Shown: in pieces, positions 1 through 5,657 of the stretch
How the letters are laid out: each line of letters starts with the position of its first letter
Numbering within the stretch: the stretch's first letter is position 1
Source of the DNA: Oscillospiraceae bacterium
GTDB taxonomy: Bacteria; Bacillota; Clostridia; Oscillospirales; Ruminococcaceae
NCBI GenBank assembly: GCA_016303195.1
Contig: JAEDMD010000087.1
Coordinates: forward strand, 1-7,719
Direction: 5' to 3'
DNA: 7,719 bases
Notes under the pieces: model-generated
Told to the model about the DNA's origin: nothing
Seen by the model: only the letters and a program-made list of their open reading frames with translations
Database searches by the model: none
Translations under genes and position numbers: made by a program

Positions 1-576
1 TACGCATTCGGTATCGACATAACTACTGACAAAGACAAAATCGCCGAAATAACCGAGCTTCACAAAAAAGTTCCGAAATATCGCACGGAGGACACCTCGG
101 ACTATGTTATCACGCTGAATTATCTTCTCACAAGCGGCGAGGAAGTCCGCCGCGGATATTGGATTTCACCCGAGCTTTATTCCGAGCTGATGACCAAAAT
201 TGTCACTCCGGAAAACTGGTACGATGAAAAATGCGGAATGTTGGAGAATGCCTTGAAAGAACCGGACTCAGAGGTTGTACAAATTGTGGTTAAGGAATTG
301 AAAAACATCGACAATTACGCATTTGAAACAACAAACGAGGTGCATCTCAAGCCTACCGAATTCGACGTAAACCGCTTCCTTGAGGCAATCCGCAAGGACA
401 GCGAAAAGATAAATTTCGAGCTTTTCTGGGACGGCGAAAACCATTATTCGGGCTCGGTCGAAATTTCTCTCAAAATAGCAGCTTACGGTCCAAACACTTA
501 CTACATTCAAATCGAGAATTGGATGGAGAACACGATTGAATATCTCAATAACTTCGCGAACATAACGCTGACTTAA
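1..576 (+). CDS. C-terminal part of an unidentified protein, possibly an ABC-transporter permease tail (5' end outside window)
   Basis: The reading frame is open from the first base of the window to the TAA at 574-576, so 191 residues of a longer protein are visible. The ATG at 190 lies inside this frame and has no ribosome site, so it is not taken as the start. The visible part starts YAFGIDITTDKDKIAEITELHKK, continues with a beta-rich stretch (YVITLNYLLTSGEEVRRGYWI) and ends in a soluble mixed alpha/beta region without membrane segments or a signal. The pattern of 'strand, helix ending in LHK, strand, turn containing G-E/V-R, Y-x-I' resembles, from memory, the soluble C-terminal domain found behind ABC-2-type permeases in Clostridia (a DUF6449-like region). 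This assignment is tentative. The gene converges on the histidine kinase gene, and the two share a bidirectional terminator. It has no obvious functional link with the rest of the window. Confidence 0.6.
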   Translation, partial: YAFGIDITTDKDKIAEITELHKKVPKYRTEDTSDYVITLNYLLTSGEEVRRGYWISPELYSELMTKIVTPENWYDEKCGMLENALKEPDSEVVQIVVKELKNIDNYAFETTNEVHLKPTEFDVNRFLEAIRKDSEKINFELFWDGENHYSGSVEISLKIAAYGPNTYYIQIENWMENTIEYLNNFANITLT

Positions 577-643
577 GAGGCGAAACGCACCTTAACCGAA
601 TATTCCCCGACTGATTTTTCCGGCAAATACTGGGATATAAATG

Positions 644-671
644 AAAGAACCGCATAACAACGCGGTTCTTT
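644..671. terminator. Bidirectional rho-independent terminator between convergent genes
   Basis: A perfect 10-bp stem, AAAGAACCGC (644-653) with GCGGTTCTTT (662-671), encloses an 8-nt loop. On the plus strand the stem runs into TTTTCT. On the minus strand it runs into TTTCATTTAT. It lies 67 bases after the stop of the plus-strand partial gene and 57 bases after the stop of the minus-strand kinase, so it can serve both. Confidence 0.8.
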
Positions 672-678
672 TCTATTA

Positions 679-695
679 TGTGACAAAATAGATTT
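679..695 (+). repeat. 17-bp direct repeat, copy 1
   Basis: TGTGACAAAATAGATTT occurs here and again, identically and in the same orientation, at 7599-7615. Each copy sits just beyond a terminator hairpin, outside genes. The flanking bases differ on both sides, so the visible homology is limited to the 17-mer. A chance repeat this long is unlikely in under 8 kb. Confidence 0.7.
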
Positions 696-728
696 TTAGA
701 TAATAATTTAAATGATTGGTTGTTGGAA

Positions 729-3239
729 TTATTTGTTGAGCATCTTACGGGCTTCAAGTACGACTGTTTTTAACGAATCCATAACTCTGTCGTTATGTTC
801 CTTGATGAAGGCAATATTTTCTTCGGTATTCTTTCCCGCCTTGATATCCTTGCCTGCATATTCAAGCTTTCTTGCATCGGCAGACAGGGATTCTGCTCCG
901 ATTGTTAATGCGGAGGATTTTAGTCCGTGAACATATACTATATAGTTTTCCCAATCCTCACAAGCAAGTAATTCATTTATATTGATAAGTTTTTCGTCAT
1001 AAATTTCGATGAACAGTTGCAGCGTCTCCCGATATAAACTCTCGTCATCCCCGCAGTGCTCCAATCCTAATTTACGGTTGATGCAGGAACCTGTTTCCTC
1101 CTTTTCCGTTATGACTTCGGGAGAAGGTGCGAAATTCTCGTTTGTGCCGCTTTTCAGCTTGCTTTTCGGGATATACCTGAACAGCATTTTTTCAAGCGCT
1201 CCGCCATCGATGGGCTTGGAAAGATAATCCGAAAAGCCTGCATTGATGTACTCTGCCTTTGCTCCGACAATAGCATTTGCGGTCAGCGCAATTACAGGCA
1301 CACCGCTGCATTTGTTCTCACCGGTCTTTAATCTGTGCAGGGTTTCGATTCCGTCCATTTCGGGCATCATATGGTCAAGAAGGATAATGTCAAAGGACTC
1401 TTTCGCGGCAATTTCAAGACAATCTTTTCCGCTCATACATACGGTAACCTGAACCTGAGTCTTTTTCAGAAGTGCCTTAACGACCGCCAGATTCATTTCA
1501 TTATCATCAACAACAAGCACCTTTACATCGGGAGCGATAAAGCTTTCCTTGTATTCGGTCTGATTTTTCGCCACAGCCTCAAGATGCTGCCTGAAATCAC
1601 CAACAGGCTTTTCATCACGTACTTTTTGGGGAAGATATACCGTAAATACCGAACCCTGACCGTATATGCTTGAAACTTCCATACGTCCGTTCATCTGCTC
1701 CACAAGTTTGTGGGTTATGGCAAGACCAAGTCCTGTGCCCTCGATGTTGCGGTTCTTCTCCAGGTCAAGTCGCTGGAAACCTTCAAACAGCTTGTTCAGG
1801 TCATCTTCCTTTATGCCGATGCCGCTGTCGGATACCTGAATTCTCAGAGTGACGCCGTCTGCTTCGCGGATAGCGGATACGCTGAGCTTTATATAGCCCT
1901 GTTTTGTGTATTTTACCGCATTGTTCAGCAGATTTACAATTACCTGACGGTTTCTGACCTCGTCACCGTATAGCATAGCCGGAATAGAGTTGTCGATATC
2001 AACACGGAAATCAAGCTGCTTTTGCTTTGCCTTGATGTCAATCATATTTATAACATCATTCAGGAAAAGCGCCGTATCATAGGTTACAGGGATTATCTCC
2101 ATTTTTCCGGCTTCTATCTTGGAAAAGTCGAGGATATCATTTATGAGTGACAGCAGAGTCTTGCTTGCACTCTGAATATTGACCGCATAATCCCTTATCG
2201 TTTGGTCTTTGCTCTCGCGCAGAACCATTTCATTCATACCCATGATAGCATTTATAGGCGTGCGTATCTCGTGAGACATATTTGCAAGGAAATCGCTCTT
2301 GGCACGGTTTGCCTGCTCGGCGAGGTTTTTTGCCTCACGGAGCTCGTTGCTCTCACGCACCTTTTCCTCAGCACTGAGCAGATATATCATACCGATGACA
2401 AACAGCAGTAAAAGCAGGCCGAACACCCACAATATCAGCGTCGTGATGTTGGAAATGCCCTCCATCAGAACGTCATCGGGCACTGTGCCCACAAGATAGA
2501 TACCCAGCTGCTTTACCTCCGAAATAAAGAGGCAGTTCATACCGTCGGTATCATTAAAGCATATTGCAGCGGCAGTATCAACATTCATCTGTTTATATAA
2601 TTCCTGCATTGACGCTGCAACATTTTCCTTGCGCAGATAATCTTCCGTTACGATTGCCGTATCGGAGAAGGGTACAACAATCCTGCTCTTCCGGTCGAGA
2701 ATTGCCACATGTCCTTTTCCTTTGTAGCAAGAAATGCCGAATTTATCAAGCAGCACACTTTCATCATACAACTTATATAAGGTATAAATAACATTCTCCT
2801 CATCATATACGGGAGTTGTGAACAGTATGCCCTGACCCTCCTTATAACAAATGGAGGAGTTGCCGTGGAATGCGTCCTGTATGCCGGGAAAATCGGTGAA
2901 ATTCAGTGTGCTGCCCTTGAGTGCCGTTCCGTCAAGACAGAGCAGACCCATTGAAATACTCTCGCTGTCATTTATCACAATGTCCAGAAGAGTATCATTT
3001 TTTTCAATATTTGCGGGTATCTTTGCCGCCAGATTCTCAAGCTCATGTATCTCCAGTTCAAATTGTTCAGCAGAAAGCATAGCCAAAGTCCGTGCCTGCT
3101 CTGTGACCTGCTGTTCAACATATCCCTTAAGCAGACTGTTCAGTCTGAGATTCATCAGCAGACCGACGCCAATCATGATTACAATGACTGCTGAAAGGAA
3201 TGCGATTATTCTTTTTCTGTCTTTGAGTTTCTTAATCAT
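729..3239 (-). CDS. Hybrid sensor histidine kinase, membrane-bound, HK-REC-HPt architecture
   Basis: This is a one-protein phosphorelay of 836 residues. Membrane segments lie near residues 10-31 and 265-288. The roughly 233-residue extracytoplasmic region between them contains Cache-like strands, for example HVAILDRKSRIVV near 177-189. A short coiled coil leads into HisKA with the phospho-acceptor H323 in MSHEIRTPINAI. The HATPase domain shows the N-box (LLNNAVKYT, N440), G1 (DSGIGI, 471-476) and G2 (GTGLGL, 501-506). The receiver has D578/D579, phospho-site D622 (LLDHMMPEMDG), T653 and K675. The C-terminal HPt domain has H771 in VHGLKSSA. All catalytic residues are present, so it should be active. 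Start choice: the ATG at 3239 has AAGGAG nine bases upstream and overlaps the upstream stop (ATGATTAA). A longer frame from TTG 3278 lacks a ribosome site. It is the last gene of the BMP-BMP-kinase operon. No response regulator gene is in the window. The architecture is very sure; the ligand is unknown. Confidence 0.96.
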   Translation of the reverse strand: MIKKLKDRKRIIAFLSAVIVIMIGVGLLMNLRLNSLLKGYVEQQVTEQARTLAMLSAEQFELEIHELENLAAKIPANIEKNDTLLDIVINDSESISMGLLCLDGTALKGSTLNFTDFPGIQDAFHGNSSICYKEGQGILFTTPVYDEENVIYTLYKLYDESVLLDKFGISCYKGKGHVAILDRKSRIVVPFSDTAIVTEDYLRKENVAASMQELYKQMNVDTAAAICFNDTDGMNCLFISEVKQLGIYLVGTVPDDVLMEGISNITTLILWVFGLLLLLFVIGMIYLLSAEEKVRESNELREAKNLAEQANRAKSDFLANMSHEIRTPINAIMGMNEMVLRESKDQTIRDYAVNIQSASKTLLSLINDILDFSKIEAGKMEIIPVTYDTALFLNDVINMIDIKAKQKQLDFRVDIDNSIPAMLYGDEVRNRQVIVNLLNNAVKYTKQGYIKLSVSAIREADGVTLRIQVSDSGIGIKEDDLNKLFEGFQRLDLEKNRNIEGTGLGLAITHKLVEQMNGRMEVSSIYGQGSVFTVYLPQKVRDEKPVGDFRQHLEAVAKNQTEYKESFIAPDVKVLVVDDNEMNLAVVKALLKKTQVQVTVCMSGKDCLEIAAKESFDIILLDHMMPEMDGIETLHRLKTGENKCSGVPVIALTANAIVGAKAEYINAGFSDYLSKPIDGGALEKMLFRYIPKSKLKSGTNENFAPSPEVITEKEETGSCINRKLGLEHCGDDESLYRETLQLFIEIYDEKLININELLACEDWENYIVYVHGLKSSALTIGAESLSADARKLEYAGKDIKAGKNTEENIAFIKEHNDRVMDSLKTVVLEARKMLNK

Positions 3240-4296
3240 AGAAATTGACTCCTTCAACATACCAGTCAAAATGCTCAAGAATTATTTCGTCGCGAATGGT
3301 CTGATTTTCCTTGCAGCGTATGTTGCCTTCGTTATCGTATATAACGCCTGAGAAAACGTCCAGACCTGCAAGAATTTCATTCTGTGCCTTTGTTATCTCA
3401 GCCTTTGTCTCCTCGCTTACAAGAGGGGAGAGGTCGGACAGTCTGACTGCATTTTCCTCCATTCCGACCCAGTACATCTTTATTTCCGAGGATTTACCTT
3501 GCAGATACTGTTTGATTATTGCCTTATAGGTCAGCTTCCAGTCGCAGATGACTGCGCCGAGATACTTATCCGAATGCTGTTCGAGGCTTTGGTGATAGCT
3601 GATGGAATATACTCCGTGTTTCTCCGCTTCTTCAGCAGTATATGTCTTGTTCTGATGATATGTAAGAACATCGGCTCCGACTTTTTCGATAAGAGCGTCA
3701 GCAAGTTTGCGTTCCGTTTCCTCGTTGTCCCACGAATTGCTCCATGCAACGGTAACTGTCGCGTCGGGATTTACTCTGCGCACACCCAGAGTAAACGCAT
3801 TTATTCCGCGGTTGACCTCGCTTGTGGGCATAGCGGCAACATAGCCGATATTGCCTGTTTTGGTCTGCATACCCGCCGCAATACCCGCAAGATATCTCGC
3901 CTGATACATACGGGCGAAATAAGATGTAATATTATCCGCATGATAATTGAAATCGCTGCCGTAAAATGAAACGTCGGGATATTTCTGTATTATATCCTTA
4001 ATCTCTTCCGAATAGCCGAGGCTTGTGAGGATTATCATTTTGCAGCCCTTTTTCACAAGGTCCTCTGCCGCAGGACCGCAATCGCCGCAGAATTCCTTGA
4101 TGTTTTCCTTAACAATCAGCTCCGCGTCAAGCTCTTTGCATGCTTCTAATGCACCTGTATAGTGCATACCGTTCCAGCCGCCCTCATCGATGCTTCCGGT
4201 GATGATAAAGCCTATCTTTTCCTTTTTATCAGCGGTTTTGCCCATAAGCAGCAGAATTGCGACAATGACTGCCAACAGCAGAAAACAGATAACCAA
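3232..4296 (-). CDS. BMP-family (PnrA-like) extracytoplasmic binding protein B; 5' end disrupted or TTG start
   Basis: A solute-binding protein of the BMP/PnrA family (Bmp domain), a family whose studied members bind purine and other nucleosides. Read from TTG 4296 it has 354 residues: a hydrophobic anchor (about 1-18, no lipobox cysteine) and then the domain starting KIGFIITGSIDEGGW. Family hallmarks are GGWNGMHYTG (39-48), RMYQARYLAGIAAG (129-142), NIGYVAAMPTSEVNRGINAFTLG (149-171), RVNPDATVTVAWSNSW (174-189) and the C-terminal DWYVEGV. Oddity: a much better start, ATG 4329 with AAGGAG nine bases upstream, is in the same frame, but its fifth codon is TAA (4317-4315): M-K-L-S-stop-N-K-R-I-V. 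The TTG has no convincing ribosome site. The gene may be inactivated by a point mutation, rescued by weak initiation, or affected by a sequence error. The rest of the frame is intact and its motifs are conserved, which suggests recent loss or none. It is the middle gene of the operon, a tandem paralogue of the gene upstream, and is coupled to the kinase. Confidence 0.85.
   Translation of the reverse strand: MVICFLLLAVIVAILLLMGKTADKKEKIGFIITGSIDEGGWNGMHYTGALEACKELDAELIVKENIKEFCGDCGPAAEDLVKKGCKMIILTSLGYSEEIKDIIQKYPDVSFYGSDFNYHADNITSYFARMYQARYLAGIAAGMQTKTGNIGYVAAMPTSEVNRGINAFTLGVRRVNPDATVTVAWSNSWDNEETERKLADALIEKVGADVLTYHQNKTYTAEEAEKHGVYSISYHQSLEQHSDKYLGAVICDWKLTYKAIIKQYLQGKSSEIKMYWVGMEENAVRLSDLSPLVSEETKAEITKAQNEILAGLDVFSGVIYDNEGNIRCKENQTIRDEIILEHFDWYVEGVNFYD
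3249..3254 (-). promoter_or_regulatory. Ribosome binding site that fixes the kinase start, embedded in the upstream gene
   Basis: AAGGAG lies nine bases before ATG 3239. It is formed by the V-E-G-V codons at the very end of BMP protein B (WYVEGVNFYD). The start and stop codons overlap as ATGATTAA, which is typical of translational coupling. Confidence 0.85.
3761..3813 (-). repeat. Near-identical segment shared by the two BMP genes (copy in gene B)
   Basis: This stretch matches 4854-4906 at 48 of 53 bases without gaps, at an offset of 1093. It encodes the EVNRGINAFTLG...NPDA region in both proteins. It is DNA-level evidence that the two genes arose by tandem duplication, or that gene conversion has kept this part alike. 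Confidence 0.75.
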
Positions 4297-5416
4297 TAAT
4301 ACGATTCTTTTGTTTTAACTCAGCTTCATCTATGACTACTCCTTCTACATACCAGAACATATCATTGAGCATAGCCTCATCGGTCATGCTCTGTTTTTCC
4401 TTTATGCGGATATTGCCTTCATTGTCTGTTATGGGACCGTAGAAAACATCAAATGTACCGTTCTTCAGCCGCTCACGTTCCTCATTTACCTTTTCTGCAA
4501 TCCCCGACTTAACATTTTTCGTGAATGGTGCAAGGTCAACGATACCTGTTTCAACACCCTCCCAGTAATGAATACCCCTGAACTTGCCCTGCAGGCATTC
4601 CAGTATTCTCGGCTCGTAGAATTGTTCCCAGTTCCATATAGGTGCTGTCAGATATGTATCGGGGAAAAGAGCGCTGTTGTCAACATTGTAGCCGATTATC
4701 CATACCTTGTTTTCGTTTGCAATCTCCATAGGGGAGTGTGCGTCGGAGTGCATAGCCAGAACATCAATATTGTGTTCAGCGAGAAGCGACTTTGCAGCAT
4801 TGCCGTTTTCTTCCTCGCCTATCCAGGAATTGCTCCATTTCACATATACCTTAGCGTCGGGATTTACCGCACGCACACCCAGAGTAAAGGCATTTATTCC
4901 GCGGTTAACTTCCGCAATGGGCATTGCGGCAACATAGCCTATCTCATTGGTTTGTGTCTGCAAGCCTGCCACTATGCCGCTCAGATATCTCATCTGATAT
5001 ATCCGCCCGAAATATGTAGCAAGATTATCTGCCTGTTCAACTCCTGTGGCATGGAAGAAAGAGATATCGGGATGCCTCTCGGCACATTCAAGCTCCCATG
5101 TCCCGAAGCCGAAGGAGTTGCAGAAAATTATCTTGCAGCCGTCGGAAATAAGCTCCTCAATCACATCAACGCATCGCTCATCCTCAGGGACGTTCTCCTT
5201 GTAAATCACATTGAGATTCAGCTTCTCAGCGCTTTTTTCCATGCCGTTGAAATGAGATTCTCCCCAGCTGTGGTCGTCGACCTGTCCGTTAAGAATAAAG
5301 CCGACCTTTGTCTGATTTTTGGTGATGTCAGTGTCCTGGTGGCTAACCCTTATCCATAATAATCCTGCAACGATAGCACAGACAAAGATAAGTATTGTTA
5401 TCAGAATCTTTTTCAT
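4229..5416 (-). CDS. BMP-family (PnrA-like) extracytoplasmic binding protein A, first gene of the sensor operon
   Basis: A 395-residue BMP/PnrA-type solute-binding protein. ATG 5416 is chosen because it follows GGGAGG by four bases and begins MKKILITILIF; the in-frame TTG at 5428 lies within that ribosome site. An N-terminal anchor (about 4-22) is present without a lipobox, so the protein should stay membrane-tethered with the domain outside. Hallmarks are VGFILNGQVDDHSWGESHFNG (38-58), RIYQMRYLSGIVAG (138-151), EIGYVAAMPIAEVNRGINAFTLG (158-180), AVNPDAKVYVKWSNSW (183-198), the pocket loop AMHSDAHSP (221-229), GYNVDNS (242-248), NWEQFYEP (262-269) and FWYVEGV (354-360). The homologous end of the paralogue is ten residues after WYVEGV's W, but here translation runs about 33 residues further, to TGA 4231-4229, in a frame shadowing the anchor of gene B. 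That tail looks non-functional and may reflect a lost stop codon. No ABC ATPase or permease is adjacent, so a sensory role is more likely than transport. Confidence 0.92.
   Translation of the reverse strand: MKKILITILIFVCAIVAGLLWIRVSHQDTDITKNQTKVGFILNGQVDDHSWGESHFNGMEKSAEKLNLNVIYKENVPEDERCVDVIEELISDGCKIIFCNSFGFGTWELECAERHPDISFFHATGVEQADNLATYFGRIYQMRYLSGIVAGLQTQTNEIGYVAAMPIAEVNRGINAFTLGVRAVNPDAKVYVKWSNSWIGEEENGNAAKSLLAEHNIDVLAMHSDAHSPMEIANENKVWIIGYNVDNSALFPDTYLTAPIWNWEQFYEPRILECLQGKFRGIHYWEGVETGIVDLAPFTKNVKSGIAEKVNEERERLKNGTFDVFYGPITDNEGNIRIKEKQSMTDEAMLNDMFWYVEGVVIDEAELKQKNRIIGYLFSAVGSHCRNSAAYGQNR
4339..4344 (-). promoter_or_regulatory. Ribosome binding site for the ancestral ATG of binding protein B
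   Basis: AAGGAG lies nine bases before ATG 4329 and is formed by the V-E-G-V codons of protein A. Motif and spacing are the same as at the protein B / kinase junction. This parallel supports ATG 4329 as the original start of gene B, even though a TAA now follows at codon 5. Confidence 0.65.
4854..4906 (-). repeat. Near-identical segment shared by the two BMP genes (copy in gene A)
   Basis: This is the partner of 3761-3813, with five mismatches in 53 bases. The rest of the two genes has diverged far more, which marks this region as the most constrained part of the binding-protein core. Confidence 0.75.
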
Positions 5417-5466
5417 AGAACCTCCCAAAATATGAATTCTGTCTGCGTAAAAATGTCAGTTTTATA

Positions 5467-5492
5467 TCTGAAATATTGGAAATGCTTTCAGA
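5467..5492 (-). promoter_or_regulatory. Inverted repeat at the predicted start of the operon transcript
   Basis: TCTGAAA (5467-5473) and TTTCAGA (5486-5492) form a perfect 7-bp dyad with a 12-nt centre. The distal arm ends where transcription from the minus-strand promoter should begin (about 5491). It could be an operator or a 5'-end stabilising hairpin of the operon mRNA. Confidence 0.4.
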
Positions 5493-5497
5493 AGATT

Positions 5498-5526
5498 ATT
5501 ATAACATATTTATCGCATAAACACAA
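5498..5526 (-). promoter_or_regulatory. Sigma-A-type promoter of the BMP-BMP-kinase operon
   Basis: On the minus strand, TTGTGT (5526-5521), a 17-bp spacer and a perfect TATAAT (5503-5498) are present, with an extended -10 TG one base before it (TGTTATAAT). The start would be near 5491, giving a leader of about 75 nt before ATG 5416. This is a prediction from consensus only. Confidence 0.7.
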
Positions 5527-5567
5527 TAGAAAAACTGAATTTTTACATTTCGGTGTTTGTATATTGC

Positions 5568-5596
5568 TTGCATTTCCCCAAAACCCATGTTATAAT
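5568..5596 (+). promoter_or_regulatory. Sigma-A-type promoter of the 5'-nucleotidase gene
   Basis: TTGCAT (5568-5573), a 17-bp spacer and TATAAT (5591-5596) are present, with an extended -10 TG (TGTTATAAT). Start is expected near 5603, leaving a leader of about 55 nt. The nine-base -10 block is identical to that of the divergent promoter. Confidence 0.7.
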
Positions 5597-5643
5597 AAAA
5601 GCTGATAACAAGTACAGCATTCAAAATATAATAACTTGAAAAA

Positions 5644-5648
5644 GGGAG
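5644..5648 (+). promoter_or_regulatory. Ribosome binding site of the 5'-nucleotidase gene
   Basis: GGGAG preceded by an A-run sits nine bases before ATG 5658. It selects this start over others and directly precedes a classic signal peptide. Confidence 0.75.
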
Positions 5649-5657
5649 AATTTCAAT

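Larger units (their letters stand above)
5447..5546. promoter_or_regulatory. Widely spaced inverted repeat arms around the minus-strand promoter
   Basis: GTAAAAATGTCAG (5447-5459) and CTGAATTTTTAC (5535-5546) are inverted copies apart from one inserted G. One arm lies in the predicted operon leader and the other between the two promoters. They could be paired regulator sites. The sequence is AT-rich, so chance is possible. Confidence 0.3.

Noticed and set aside
190..576. A complete 128-residue gene starting at ATG 190
   Set aside because: The frame is open and protein-like all the way back to base 1, and no ribosome site precedes ATG 190, so it is the end of a longer gene.
545..757. 70-codon minus-strand frame across the convergent gap
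   Set aside because: It crosses the bidirectional terminator and overlaps the ends of both flanking genes, with no ribosome site or domain.
3240..3278. Longer N-terminus for the kinase from TTG 3278 or ATG 3260
   Set aside because: Neither has a ribosome site. ATG 3239 has AAGGAG at nine bases and the coupled ATGATTAA overlap, and it leaves the first membrane segment intact.
4568..5359. 263-codon plus-strand open frame
   Set aside because: It lies wholly opposite BMP protein A, whose family motifs are unmistakable. Its cysteine-rich, domain-free translation is a typical antisense shadow.
4229..5416. Lipoprotein anchoring of the BMP proteins, as in many family members
   Set aside because: The cysteines near the N-termini (IFVCAI in A, LVICFL in B) do not have the small residue before Cys that a lipobox needs and lie inside the hydrophobic segment. 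An uncleaved membrane anchor fits better.
5417..5428. TTG 5428 as start of BMP protein A
   Set aside because: This TTG overlaps the GGGAGG ribosome site of ATG 5416, which directly begins a normal MKK signal-anchor.
5601..5618. Possible leader hairpin in the nucleotidase 5' region (GCTG/CAGC)
   Set aside because: A stem of only four base pairs with a 10-nt loop is too weak to support a riboswitch or attenuator.
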